Positions 45,735 to 57,700 of a stretch of DNA of 64,000 bases are shown piece after piece (the first letter of the stretch is position 1; every line of letters starts with the position of its first letter). The stretch is from Exophiala sp. HKRS030 (lineage: Eukaryota; Ascomycota; Eurotiomycetes; Chaetothyriales; Herpotrichiellaceae): assembly GCA_023897205.1 (NCBI GenBank), contig JAHWDD010000004.1, positions 1,860,001 through 1,924,000 of the forward strand, read 5' to 3'. The notes under the pieces are model-generated. The model searched no databases. It was not told the DNA's origin and worked only from the letters and a program-made list of their open reading frames with translations. A program made the translations under genes and the position numbers.

Positions 45735-46878
45735 TTACCAAGGTACATCTTCCTCGGTCAATCTTCCACCACTGGTTCGGTCGTTCCAAAACATGACTTT
45801 TTCCAACACATCCCTCACGTTGTGACAATTTTTGTCGTCTTGATGGTGATGGTGATTACAATACTTGTCCAGAACTTGCTTTTTAAAGACGTCAGGATCC
45901 CAACCCCTCTTGAACCTCTTTGAGCTCAAAAGTTCTCCCGAGGCGTACAAATCTTCCTTCCAAGCTCCATAGCCACGGATCTCGTCACCTTTTTGAATCT
46001 CTTTCATCCTGACCTCGTCAAATGGTGGATCAACACCGATATATTTTATACTTTTCGATTGTGAGTGTGAGTGTGAGTGTAAGTCTGACGGGGTGTCCTC
46101 AGACGACAAGAATTGTATGGCTGGTAAGTGTAGGTCCAGAAAACGAGCCCGTTTAAATTCGTGAGAGATTATGGTGAGTCTTGTTGGCCATGATGTGTTT
46201 TTGTCGCCCATGACCCCGCTGGTACTCGCACTCGCACTCGAACTCGCCTCGGCGCTCTGTAGAAAGTTCTGTGTCGCCGACGGAGTCGATGATGTATTGG
46301 ATTTGTTGTATTGATCAACAAACAACGGCCATTGTATTAAACTTGACAAGATGTTTTGATAAGAATCTGTCGCGTAACGATCGATAAAGATTCGATCACG
46401 AAGATTACTTGTGTTTGTACTCATACTCGTACCCATATCAGTATCAGTGTCGAGATTAAAAAAATCATGTTCCAAAGCGACGTCCTAGACATTGGAAAAT
46501 CCATTAGCACTCACATTCTCATATTCGGTTTTCCATTGTTCATATTGATAACTTCATATTCCAGGTAAAGGCGAAACTCACAAAATATCCATCCCCTTCG
46601 GTTTTGGACGTTTGATCTCTCTTGGTAGCACCCCCACTAAACACCAACATCGCGGTGGGATCTTTCGCCAATTCCTTCACCCCTGCCTCGACGTGTGCAA
46701 TATAAGTGTCGGTTTCGCCTTGTTGGAAAGGTTCAATCAACCAATTCTTTTCATCCCGACTTGGTTTTGATTTTGAAGCATCGGTCCCAGACGGACCTAG
46801 GTAAATGGCGTGACAGCACACTATGATGAGGTGGGTAGGGAGGGATGGTGGTTGTTCATCAGAGGGAAAAGTCATCAT
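45735..46878 (-). CDS. YdcF/DUF218-like conserved fungal protein
   Basis: Model complement(join(45735..46484,46582..46878)), 348 residues. The first exon reads THLIIVCCHAIYLG, then EKNWLIEPFQQGETDTYIAHVEAG and AMLVFSGGATK. A 97-nt intron follows; exon 2 carries DRYATDSYQNILSSL, LTIISHEFKRARFLDLHLPA, a DPPFDEV segment, GYGAWKEDLYA, SSKRFKRGWDPDVF and the final W. The pattern of an N-terminal strand plus SGG, then ATDSYQN, then THEFKRAR is that of the DUF218/YdcF fold. In bacteria that fold binds nucleotide-like ligands and is linked to envelope metabolism; fungal function is unknown. Compared with relatives the protein carries Ser-rich inserts (SSSASASTS; SHSHSHSQS from a GAGTGT repeat near 46062-46083). 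The start is the first of two tandem ATGs. Confidence 0.8.
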
Positions 46879-47552
46879 CTGTGAAACACAAACATACACG
46901 TACAATGGTACACACAGGATCACATTTGCAGGGGAAAACGAACATCTGCTCGACTTGAAAGTATTCGTCCTAGAGGATAAGTATGTAGTAATGGTCTTCA
47001 AGTTCCAAAACAAAGGGGGTCTAAAACTCCAAAAAATATTCAGCTTGGTGAATGTTTCCAGCCACATCTTCAGACCCTTTCTTCCTTGACGATGATGCCT
47101 TGGGGAGTGCCATGAGACCAATCAGAGGAGACCTTGTCACCTCTGTGCTTAGATTGGACTGAATTGGACTTCTCTGAAAGAGATAGGCCGAGCGTATGTC
47201 CAGCACGATTCAATGCAGAAGATGTAGAGGTGCAAGACCTTAGCACAGGTCGCATTTGCCAAATCTACTCCAAGATGGTGGTACATACTCTGTAAGTGAT
47301 CCAACATCGGAGGCCTGAAGGAATTCCCCGGACTACGCTTTCACGGTTTAGCAACACACGACAGAGTGTAAACGTATATACTGATTCGAATTCATGCGGG
47401 AGGTTCAGACTTGTCTTCCTAGCACCGGTACGTGATATTCCCTACCGGAACTGATAGGCTCAGACCACCTTACCGCTGAGGTGCGTAACGCCAGATCATG
47501 ACTGTCGTCCACTACTTCGCATTCTCTATCGGCTGCTTGTCCCACAAAGAAC
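46879..47552. other. Intergenic region
   Basis: This lies between the YdcF-like start and the 3' end of the eight-exon MFS gene. Nothing is recognised. Confidence 0.5.
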
Positions 47553-49438
47553 TCACAACATATATCGAAATTCCGGATTCTTGTGGCCTTTATTCATCTT
47601 AGCTTCGTCACTTGTTACCCCGTCCAGGCGGTGATCTCGCTTTCCACTCGCCCGGAGGCGGTTCTCGTACACACAGTGGGCAATACCAAGCAGGGACAAT
47701 GCAAAGCAGAACAGCATCAAGCCGAAGAATATGGTGTGGCCTTTGTGGTAGTCGGGAGCATCGCTCGGGAGATAAGTCCATCTGTGACAATGTCAGTCTC
47801 TCTCGTCCGCACGACTCTCTGCAGAATTTCTTACGTGGAGACAACGCCTCCGATGGTACCGATGGCCACGATGTAACCTCCAGCTACAGCTGCAGCCGCG
47901 GGGTTCCCAGCGTCTGGATGTTGTCAGCGTCTTGCATGTTGTGACTCAAATCACTTGGAGAGGACTCACTATTGATCCCCCAGCTCAACATACCCGCACT
48001 CGCTGCGAAGCACCCGATGGCGTTCAAGAAAACCGCAGCGTATTTGGCCGACGCGCTGTCCGTCCAACGCAGCATGGCGAAGCCGACAATGGCAGTGGGC
48101 AGGACCCCGGCAATGAAGATGCCTCTCTGACCCACCCGGTCACTGGCCCAGCCCAGAGCGACCGTGCATACGCACGCAACCAGATACGGCGGCACCGATT
48201 TGAGCTGGGCCTCGGTGGAAGTCCAGCCAAAGGCTCGAAGAATGCTGGGGACAAAGGCACCGAAGCTCTGAACCGCTGCGTTTGAGCAGAAGAATGTCCA
48301 CGCACAGACCTGTGTGTGAACATTGAAAATGGCAGACCTGACGTGTTTCCAGCCGACACGTTGTTTTGGATGCTGCTATCCTGTCAATATCGTGCCGGAT
48401 GTTTTTTCTTTGGATTTGAGAGCAAGGCTTACCGCTGCGATCTCGCGGTACATGCGCTCGGCGGCGATGTAGCGTTGTCGCGGCGTCAGAAAACTTGCAG
48501 TCGCCGGGCCCTGGGGTAGGAACCAGGGGGCCGACGCAGAAATCATCATCGTCATCAGACCCTCGAAGAAGAAAATGTTCCGCCACGTGTGCAAGGGCGC
48601 CGAGGGCGAACCCCATCGCGGGATCTCCGACAAACCTGCGGCCAAGAGGCCTCCGAAAGAGTTTGCCAACGAACTCGACGCGATGAAGAAGGACATGCGC
48701 AGAAACAGCTCTTTCTTCTTGTAGAAACAGCTGAGTATGAACGCGACCGCCGGCATGGCACCGCCCTCGAAGATACCAAGGAATGCCCGGGCGACGGCCA
48801 GTCCGGCGTATGACTCGACAAAGGCGGTGCAGAGGGACACAAGCCCAAAAGCAAAGGTTAGGCCGGGAACTGAGATCCGTCAGGGGTCTGTCGAGGGTGA
48901 AGAGACGAGGACGTTACACGACACTTACGATACCACTTTGGACCGACGCTCTTCAGAATGATATTGCTGGGGACCTCGACCCTTGGCAAATTTAACGACT
49001 TGCTGCTAACCATCAAAAGGGGGAGTTCTCTTACATCAGATACATGCAAAAAAATATCGTCAGGACGATGTTGTACTGATAGCCCACAAGGCCGATGTCA
49101 TCCCCCATACCTTCGATCTTGGCATTTCTTCGACGCGTGAGACCGTGATCGGTTGAGAAGATTGAATTGGGAAGACCTACCCGATGGCCGAGCTGTTTCT
49201 ACCCGTTAGAAGACTGACGTTGAGAGGACTTTGGAACGACGTACCGGTCAATAGCACAGCACAGGTAGAGAACGGTGCACAAAGGTGTGACCACAAGATC
49301 GAACTTTCTCCGAACCGCTGTCTCTTCAGCAACAGTCCAGTCCGTGTCGCCGTTGGAGATGGAATGATCAATTGGCTCAGGGCAAGCTTGCACCCCTTTG
49401 ATCGACTCTTTGGAGTCCCCGGATACTAGGTCAGCCAT
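47553..49438 (-). CDS. MFS transporter with eight exons including a 12-nt microexon
   Basis: Model complement(join(47553..47781,47835..47913,47970..48375,48433..48869,48929..48981,49035..49127,49181..49192,49245..49438)), 500 residues, about 12 membrane helices. It belongs to the anion:cation symporter family: CAIDRSAIGNAKIEGMGDDIG, MVEVPSNIILKSVGPKWYLPG, FGLVSLCTAF, FLGIFEGGAMPAVAFILS, AWTFFCSNAAVQSFGAF, and SWGINNAGNPAAAAVAGGY...GGVVSTWTYLPSDAPDYHKGH. Relatives carry tartrate, nicotinate, pantothenate and similar acids at the plasma membrane. The seven introns are 52-59 nt. Exon 2 is 12 nt (49181-49192) and supplies the SAIG of the DRSAIGNAK motif; without it four conserved residues are missing. 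The gene lies beside a Zn2Cys6 regulator, and a GATCGG-N9-CCGATC palindrome sits 212 bp upstream of its start. Confidence 0.88.
49181..49192 (-). other. Coding microexon (12 nt) of the MFS gene
   Basis: CTCGGCCATCGG is flanked by AAACAG on the 5' side and GTAGGT on the 3' side (reverse strand), with a TCTAACG branch-like word in the intron before it. It joins CG|C TCG GCC ATC GG|A and so completes DRSAIGNAK, a motif nearly invariant in this transporter family. Confidence 0.75.
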
Positions 49439-50053
49439 TGTACGAAGAAAGTGACCGCGAGAGTGACGAGTATAGCAGCTTGGTTGATGCAGGATCTGGG
49501 TGGTCCTCTTGCAGTCGAGTACAGGTATCAAAAGTCGAGTTTTCATGCATCGTGGTTTCTACAGGACGATATATCAATGTTGGATGCGCTTTAGCCAGGA
49601 GGCCGTTAGGTCAGCAGCGAACCCTGTGGGTCGAGGCAGAGATAAGTCGATCGGAGGTCCATCCCGATCATGGTCTTCGAACTCCTGATAACACAGATCC
49701 AAGCCATCTTGGCACTAATCTCCCAGCCGACAACTTGTCAAATGTTCTGTTCGGGGTTCAGAGACACTGGGAAGCTCAAAGTCCGTAAGAACTGCAGCTG
49801 ACCTGTTTCTGTGCGGACGGCCGGCCCGGGAACTCCTATTTGCAAGAGGAGGGACCGCTGGGACTGTCTCCAGCACCACAAAGGTATTCGAGGCGGATAG
49901 TCTGGTTGGGGACACAATTGGCCGTCCGGACATCTTGGTTCATTGAGATACACAAATTTGAAGTCGAGAACAGTCACATCTGCCGATGGCGTCCAGGCGC
50001 CAACATTCGGCCAAGCTAATGACACAGTACTATACAAAGAGCACAAACGGTCC
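49439..50053. promoter_or_regulatory. Promoter region of the eight-exon MFS gene
   Basis: This 615-bp region separates the MFS start from the 3' end of the Zn2Cys6 gene and holds the palindrome at 49649-49669. No gene is recognised. Confidence 0.5.
49649..49669. promoter_or_regulatory. Candidate Zn2Cys6 operator, GATCGG-N9-CCGATC
   Basis: A perfect 6-bp inverted repeat with a 9-nt spacer lies 212 bp upstream of the MFS start codon. The core CGG-N9-CCG is a typical inverted half-site pair for Zn2Cys6 dimers. The same TCGG-N9-CCGA layout recurs at 52401-52417 and 58925-58941. Confidence 0.55.
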
Positions 50054-52280
50054 CTACGTGCTCCTCATCGCCATCATCAGAGGATCCTCGGCCCTCAGCG
50101 CCGTCTCCACCCAGTGCCTATCCATATCAATACCAATAGAGTCTAGAACCTCCGTCCACAGACCAACGTCGTCGTCCATGGCCAAGGACCAACTTGTATC
50201 CGGCAAGTCCGTCATGTTTGCAGCCACGGGGTCTAAAGCAGCTGGCTGAAGATGAAAAAGCTGCTGACCATTGCCCTGCTGCAGCCGTTGGTTCTGGGAG
50301 GTCATTTCCGGCTGCGCCTCTAAAGGCGGCCTCGATTTGATGCTTTCTCTTATTTTGTGCAGAAGTGAATGGCACGCACGAATATATCTGTTGCCCCTGT
50401 CGGCCATGCCTTGTAACACGTGGAGTGAAGTGTCCATGGCAGAGGCATCAATCGCGGTATGTGGAAAGGCCATGTTCACCATGACCAGCAGGAGGGCTGA
50501 CGAGAATGCCTGCTCCCCGTCGATGAAACCATACGTGGCTACAGCAAGGGCTCAATACACGTGAAGCTTGTTACGAGACTGAAGGAGGAAGAGGCCACGT
50601 ACCTACGAGATTGAACTTGGTCGCCTTGTCCAGGATGGAAACGCTCGAGCGCGCAGCAGCAATAGCAGCCTGAATTACACTCACCATGCCTGCCGGCAGG
50701 CCATCCTCCCATCGCGCCGTCGCGGACCGCTGAGCGATGGTTGCCATGTGCCTGCGGACCGCGTAGAGGATCAGTGGTCGGGCGGTCATGTTGATGCACT
50801 GGTAGTAGTAGAGATAGAGAGATACCTGCTCTCGGCGGACCTCTTTGTCCAGGTCGGAGATTTCGAGCCTCGAGTCGGGCGGAATCTGCCGAAACCAGTC
50901 GGAGAGACTGTCCATAACGTTCTGAACCGAGGCACCAAGGTTCGTTCCGGACTTTTGCTTCCTCCTATAAATCTCCTCTCCGATGCGGCCAAGGATCTTC
51001 GATAAGGAAGTGTAACATCTGAGGATCATCGGCAGGTGGGGATTCTCGCCCTCGGTCGGGCTAGGGAGCAGCACGTCGATATCATCGTCTTGGATCGAGA
51101 TTGGGTGGCCCGAAGTTACGCTGAGCAGCCGGTCTAGACTATAGGTAGACCACCAGACGCGGCGTCGGCGTTCCCGTTCGTGGGGGTCGAGCTCTTGATC
51201 GGTGATTTCCTGGTGCAGCCCCAGTGAAATCGCCATCCGCATCGCCAACCCAAGGTAGAGGTAGGCGGCGTCTCTGCGATTCAAGGTCTGCATGTAGTAG
51301 CCCACGTAGCTCAGCACCTCCACAAACAGGATCGAGTTGTCCTCGTGGCTATCCGGGAGGAACTTCAACGCCGACTTGAAGTAACCGAAGCCCGGAGGTC
51401 CATCATTGCCGGTCCATTGGTTGACAGAGTACATCTGGCCCAGGGCGAGCACGAGCAAGACTTGGCAGCAGACGAGGCACGCTTCTTGGTCAGCAGGGTC
51501 CGGAGGTCGCGAGTACACGCGCTCCAAGCGCGGGAAGAACTCGTCATCGTCGAGGAAGGAAAAGATGGTGCCGATGTAGGAGCGTTGTGCAGAGTACAAG
51601 CGCTTCGCAAACTCGAACGGAGGCAACTGCGGCACTTCCCCGTTGACCGGCCGTCGAAGCCAGGAAGCGTCGTCGTAGTGCGGGTACAGATGCCAAGTCA
51701 GGGCCTCGTTGGTCGGAACAAGCCTGTTGGCGATGTACGTCGAAGAGGAATTGCCCATGTAGTCTGGAGGGCCGATCAGCACCATTCGTCACATCGAGCT
51801 GCTGTCTCTCGCCATACAGTACTGTCCTTGGCCGCCGGAAACCCAGTTGTCAGTTCCGGTAAAGGCCACAAAGTCCACATCCTGGGACGCATCCTCCGCT
51901 GACGTGACGGCGTTGGCCCGGGTCTGTGAGTTCGCCTTCCGAGCGTGGGCCTGCAGCTTGTGTAGGTAGCTGAACCGATCAGCCGTCTTCGCCGGACACG
52001 TGGGGAGCGCCCTTCGGCATACCTTTCGGGGACCGTGACGCGCTTTTCCGTGTCGGAGTAGACACAGGCCTGTCTAGCATCTACGCATGCAGCACAGGGT
52101 TGGGGATATGTCCCCGCGCATTTCGTCTTCCTGCCGCGGCATCGGTCGCAACTGAACTCCGTAAGTCCACATCTTGACTTCCAATCGCGAGGAGCACACT
52201 TACGCAACCGATGAACGCTTGAGAGCGTCGTTCGAATGACGCCTTTTCCGACCAACTGGTCGCGTGGGCTGGTCATTCAT
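50054..52280 (-). CDS. Zn2Cys6 fungal transcription factor of the MFS/P450/5-oxoprolinase block
   Basis: Model complement(join(50054..50538,50603..51763,51818..51969,52023..52151,52204..52280)), 667 residues. The zinc cluster C-x2-C-x6-C-x7-C-x2-C-x6-C covers residues 27-55 (ACDRCRGRKTKC...CAACVDARQAC); intron 1 falls just before it. A short coiled linker (PESYLHKLQAHARKAN) and a GQYYYMGNSSSTY motif precede the fungal-specific transcription factor domain, which includes AYLYLGLAMRMAISLGLHQE and ERERRRRVWWSTYSLDRLLSVTSGHPI. Four introns (52-64 nt). The phase-1 splice at 51817/51764 was chosen because it alone restores the YMGNSSSTY motif in frame. It should act in the nucleus as activator of its neighbours: the P450 is divergent, and a CGG-N9-CCG palindrome lies 120 bp upstream of its own ATG. 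Autoregulation is inferred. Confidence 0.87.
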
Positions 52281-52715
52281 ACCGTCGATAGAGTGGGAGG
52301 GGAGAACTTGAGGTATTCGATTGCCGTGGGGACTCTTGATAAGAGTTCGGCCAAAGACGAGGTCACGTGGTTAGAAACCGGGCCGATGGTCTGAACCTTA
52401 TCGGGATACCGTCCCGATAAAGGGGCAGGACGAGATGAGCGGAGGACGCTCCGAGTCGAGCACACCTTGGAATCTAGATGCAAACACTGCCTGCTTGGAC
52501 GATGGCCCCCGAGGCCAGTTCTCAAGGGTGGCTCGGAGCCGTTGAGTGCGAAAGCTACGTCCATGATACCAGGATCCCGGTGAATCGTCACGTTCAGGGG
52601 GGTGTCGAGAACAACTGATTAATGATACGGCCGGCACAGCCTTCGCCGAGACTGATGCTACAATCGACATATTTGAGATCTAGCAGCGCCTGCGGGATTA
52701 GAAGTCCTCATCGCA
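52281..52715. promoter_or_regulatory. Shared divergent promoter (Zn2Cys6 regulator / P450)
   Basis: These 435 bp lie between the two start codons. The dominant feature is the 9-bp inverted repeat at 52398-52420. Confidence 0.6.
52398..52420. promoter_or_regulatory. Candidate Zn2Cys6 operator in the regulator/P450 promoter
   Basis: TTATCGGGA, spacer TACCG, TCCCGATAA: perfect 9-bp arms. Inside it is ATCGG-N9-CCGAT (52400-52418), the same half-sites and spacing as upstream of the MFS gene. It lies 118 bp from the regulator start and 296 bp from the P450 start, so one site could serve both directions. Confidence 0.6.
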
Positions 52716-54347
52716 ATGTTGTCGCTGGCAGGAGTTCTCTGTGGTCTGGTCCTTTTGCTCCTCGCCTGCAAAAGCATCGCGACTTATCGACGCTTCGCTT
52801 CAATTCCCGGTCCATTCCTGGCCGGCTTCACGGATCTGTGGCGATGGAAAGCGCAGAACTCGCGAGGCTACTCGGCGAGACTGGTACGACTCCATCAAAA
52901 ATATGGCCAACTCGTCCGTATCGGCCCCAACCATATCAGCATCAGCGATCCTGATGCCGTTCCTGTCGTCTACGCCACCAATCCTGTCTGGCAAAAGGTA
53001 GACAACGAGCGTTTTCTTCCTTTGCCTCGAGTCCGGACTAACGCGAAACAGGCTCCTACCTACCATCCTGCTGCGCCCATCAGTGGCGGCCGGGCGGTTC
53101 CTAGCATCATTGCCATGAGTGAAGCGCAACACACTGCTGTCCGACGATCTGTCGGGAGCGCGTTCACGACCAACTCTCTGCTTGACTACGAGTCGGCCAT
53201 CGACGCCTCTGGAAAGGATCTCTTGGAGGTACTTGGGAAGCACACGTCCCTCGACATCACACATTACCTGCAGCTCTGGGCGGTGGATGTGTTGATGCGC
53301 CTCGCCTTCAACGAATCGCTGGGATTCATGCAGAAGGGAGGCGACGTGGATGGGATCCTCGAAGCCATCATCGGTCGTTTTGACCACTGGGGACGATGGT
53401 CTGCGATGCAGACCTTGGAGCACCACCTCTTCAAGGGCTCATTTGCCTCGATTGTGAAGAAGCAGGCCAACAGTGCTTTGGCCCGAGTCGGCCTGGAGAA
53501 GATCAGGGCACGATCACTCTCCCCCGGCCAAACGACAAACCGAGACTTGATGCAGAAGTTCCTCGACGGGCAGGCCAAACACCCCGACCTGGTGGCACAC
53601 GACGAGATCCTCGGAATCATCATGTCCACCATTGGAGCCGGGGCAGACACCACGGCCGGTACGATGACGTACACACTCCATCTACTCTGCCGGAACCCGG
53701 GCGCGATGCAGAAACTGCGAGACGAACTACACCAGGCTCTCGAGAGCGGCGACATGTCGTACCCACCCAGGTGGACCCAGGTGAACAAGCTGCCATATCT
53801 CGAGGCCGTCCTCAAAGAATCCATGCGCCTGATGCCCATCGCGGCATGGGGTCTGGATCGAGTCGTCCCCAGAGGCGGTGCCACCGTATGCGGCCGGTAC
53901 TTTCCGGCCGGCACCGTCGTGGCCAGTCAGATGGATGCGACAATGCTCGACGAGGCTGTCTACGGTCGAGACTCGGGTTCTTTCCGACCAGAACGTTGGG
54001 TAGAAGCGTCGGAGCAGCAGAGGCGCCGCATGGACCGGACGTTCATCGCCTTCAGCGCCGGTAAGCGTATCTGTATGGGACTTCACATTGCCTGGCTGGA
54101 GTTGAAAAAGGCCCTTCCGCTGCTGGTGATGAATTTTGACGTGAGATTCCCCCCCCCCCCCCTTCCTGGAAATGCTCCTTTCCACGAGAGCTCGGACTGA
54201 CTCTTTTACTGACCCAAATCCCTCGAATAGATGGCACTTGTCAACCCCGACCAAAATCTTCAAGAGCAAATCAGGATCAGTGCGGTCAAGTATGCACCTC
54301 CCATCTGGATGAGACTCTATAAAAGAGAAGTTGCGCGTCAATGGTAA
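52716..54347 (+). CDS. Cytochrome P450 monooxygenase
   Basis: Model join(52716..52997,53052..54140,54231..54347), 495 residues. The N-terminal membrane anchor (LCGLVLLLLACKSIATYRRF) is followed by the proline hinge SIPGPF. The I-helix oxygen-binding motif is GAGADTTAGT, the K-helix ExxR is in LKESMR, then FRPERW, and the heme loop FSAGKRICMG with Cys near residue 435. It would be an endoplasmic reticulum monooxygenase using NADPH-P450 reductase; the substrate is unknown. Intron 1 (54 nt, ACTAAC branch) is stop-free and in frame, so unspliced RNA would add 18 residues. Intron 2 (90 nt) starts GTGAGATT followed by 14 C; the ORF without splicing ends in a short proline-rich tail. It is divergent from the Zn2Cys6 gene and tail-to-tail with the 5-oxoprolinase gene. 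Confidence 0.9.
54149..54162 (+). repeat. Homopolymer of 14 C in P450 intron 2
   Basis: The run starts 8 nt after the 5' splice site. Runs of this length slip easily, so the exact count may be a sequencing or strain variable; as it is intronic, the protein model is not affected. Confidence 0.9.
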
Positions 54348-54759
54348 GAGACACATCGACCTGATGGCATTTTGAACTGCCTCAAACGAACGCACAGGGT
54401 CGGGTGTATTCTACATAGTCTCTCTCTCGAACCAATCTATAGTTTGATGCCACAATGTGTCAGAAGAGAACATGGTGGGCATGTATACAGTCTGAGATAG
54501 CCACCTGTTTCAGACCTAATGGGCCGGTTGTTTTCAACCCCATAGAAATTTGCTGCATCGGCCTGTGATGTGGCCGTTATCAACTGCCATTGACGGGTAC
54601 AATGGCTTCGCTCCACAGGCAGCTCGGAGCGGTTGCGAAGCTATATAGTGACTGATGTCGGAGCATAGTCTTAAGAGTCAGCTCAAGCGTTAGATTATTA
54701 CTGTGCTAGCTAGCATTCAAAGTACAGTATCATCAGCGAAGGGAGGACCTTGGTCGATC
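54348..54759. other. Convergent 3' intergenic region
   Basis: This 412-bp region separates the stop codons of the P450 and the 5-oxoprolinase. Nothing is recognised. Confidence 0.5.
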
Positions 54760-57700
54760 TCAAAAATGTCCATTGACCAATGTCCCGTTCATCTTGGCCT
54801 TCCCATCTTCTGCCTTGCCATAACCGCCCCCGCCAGGAGTCATGATAACGATTCTATCCCCACTTTTCACCGCAACGCTTCCCTTGCCTCCAATGTTGAC
54901 CGTTCTGTCTTGCCCTGTCACGGCATCCTTGCACAACCACAAGTTTAGCCCGGTCGCTCCTGGGCCACCGCCAGCCATGCCGTAGGGCTGATGGACACGG
55001 CGTTCGGACAGGATCGAGCACTGCAGCGGAGTCAAAAACTCGATTTCTCGAATCACTCCTTCTCCACCTTTGTGCCACCCCTTGCCCCCAGAGTCTTCTC
55101 TGAGCTGAAACTTCCGCAGGATGCATGGATATCTCTTCTCGAGAATCTCAGGATCCGTGATGCGCGTGTTGGTCATGTGCGTATGCACTCCGTTCTCGCC
55201 GTCGAAGGTCGCTCCAGCGCCCGCGCCGCCAGCTATGGTCTCATAGTACCCGAAACCGGGGACTATCTCGCCCGTCGCGGGGTTCTTCTGAGCATCGACA
55301 CCAAACGTCAGGTTGTTGAGGCACCCTTGTGACGCGGCGCACGCGTTCAGTGCTTTCAGGACTACGTCGGTCACTCGTTGGGATGTCGTCACGTTCCCGC
55401 CCACTACGGCGGCGGCTCGCGAAGGGCTCAAGATGCTTGGTTTGGGTATCTTGACATGAATGGACGCCAGGCAGCCTTGGTTGAGGGGAATGTCTGCCGC
55501 AATCATACAACGGAGAGAGTAGATGATGGCAGAATGTGTGATCGCTTCGGGGGCATTGATGTTGCCGTTCACCTCGGGCCCGGTGCCGGCAAAGTCAAAC
55601 ACTGCAGAGCCGTCTTCAGCGATTGTAATCCTCAGCTTGATGGGCGTACCATCGTCCATGAAATCCAGTGCTTCGAGGGGTCGGCCTCCCTGACTTTTAT
55701 GCAAAGCTTGCAGCAAATTACGGACTGCCAGATCTGCTGTTTCTTGAATCGCGTACATGTATTGCTGAACGACCTGAAGACTATACTCGTCGATCAATCC
55801 CTGAATCAAGGTGATACCCCGCGCGTTTGCAGCGATCTGGGCTTTCAAGTCCGAGATATTGTCGTTCAAGTTTCTGCTGCCTGAGCATCCAGGGTGACGC
55901 GCAGGGAAGTCAAGAAACAATTGTCGCATGCGTGCTTCGTTGAACACTCCATTCTCGACTACCTTTTCGGACTCAATGGCAGTGCCCTCTTGCCACAACT
56001 CAGTCGAGTTTGGTGGCATGGATCCAGGCAGAATACCTCCGATGTCTGCATGGTGGCCTCTGGATGCGACGTAGAAGATGATCTCTTTGGTGCCTTGCGC
56101 GAATACTGGCGTGATTACAGTCACGTCCGGTAGATGAGTTCCACCGGACATAGGATGGTTAGCCACAAGCACATCTCCGTCTTTCAAGGTTCCTAACCAC
56201 TTTTGGTGCTGAAACCGCACTGCGAACTGCATCGACCCGAGATGAACAGGCACATGAGGAGCATTAGCGACAAGGCCGCCGTCGGGGGAGAACAGAGCAC
56301 ATGAGAAATCCAATCTTTCCTTGATGTTGGTGGAAACCGCAGTCTTTTGGAGGGTACGGCCCATCTGCTCAGCAACAGACATGAACCGGTGGCCAAAAAT
56401 GGTTAATCGGATAGGATCGACATGGTCCTCTGTTAACTTCTCTCGAGGTGTCGATTTCAAATCGATAACGACGCACGTTTCGAGGATATTTGCGACCGCA
56501 TCTGGCACGACGACGATCGTCTGGGTCTTGTCGATAATGATCGCAGGCCCGTGTAGCTTGACACCTGATCTGAGCTCGTTCAGGAAGTAAATTGGCGTTT
56601 CGACATATCCATCGCCCGAGTTAAAGAAGACCTGACTTCGCTGCGTAGGTTCTCCGGCTAGGCACGGTTTAACTCTCCTGAGTTGTTGCAATGGACTATC
56701 CTCAACCACCGTCTTCGAAGCTGCAATTGCTCTCACCCGAATATCATCCACGAGAATAGGTCGGTCAAAGGTGAAGTTAAATTCGCGCTTGTGGCGTTCC
56801 ACAAAGAGCCTGGCGAAGTCTCCATCCTGAGTATTGCGGATCATCAGGCTTGTGTCTGAGCCGTCATATCTCATGTTCAAGAAAAGCTCATGTCTGACTT
56901 GATCGTCGGTGAAGCCCTGCCCCACGAGCTCTTTTGTGGTCCTTGCAACCAAATTGTCAAATTTCTCCGCAATGAGCTCCTGAGAGCTTCCATATTCTGC
57001 AGCCATTGGCTCTTGTGCTTCGTGGACAACCTCTGAGAGTGCTAAGCCATACGCTGACAGAATCGAGGAATACTTGTGAATAATGATGCGTGAGATGCCG
57101 AGGGAAGCTGCCACGTTACAGGCGTGTTGGCCGCCTGCACCGCCGAAGCAGGCAAGGTGGTGAGACGATGTTTCGAAGCCTCGACCCTCGGTCAAGTTTC
57201 TGATTGGCCGTGTCATGGACTCATCTGCAACCTGAAGAAATCCAAGGGCTACCTCCTCGGGCGTAAATCTTTTAGGCCTTTTCCGAGCACAATTAATCTC
57301 CTCGGTCAACTTTTCGAATTTGTTTCGCGTAACTTCTCGATCAAGGGGCTGGTCCTCTGTAGGGCCAAAGATTTTGGGGAAATATTCTGGTAATAATCGT
57401 CCTAGAAGGAGGTTTGCATCGGTGACGGTGAGAGGACCTCCTTTTCTATAGCATGCTGGACCAGGGTGTGCGGCTGCTGATTCAGGACCGACCATAAATA
57501 GGCCATTCTGCCACGAGAGGATAGAGCCACCCCCTGCTGCCACGGTTTTGATCTCTAGCTGAGGTACCTGGATACTAACCCCGGAGATACTGGAAGAAAA
57601 GGTATGGTCGAGGTGACCATCGAAACGTGACACATCTGTCGATGTCCCTCCCATATCAAACCCAATGACTGGCACACGAGACTGGGCATCCCAGCTAGTG

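Noticed and set aside
49128..49244. Single 117-nt intron in the eight-exon MFS gene
   Set aside because: It would remove four conserved residues of the DRSxIGNAK motif, whereas two ordinary introns around a 12-nt exon restore it.
53396..54395. 222-codon open frames on both strands inside the P450 gene
   Set aside because: Shadow frames; the P450 frame carries all family motifs and proper splice sites.
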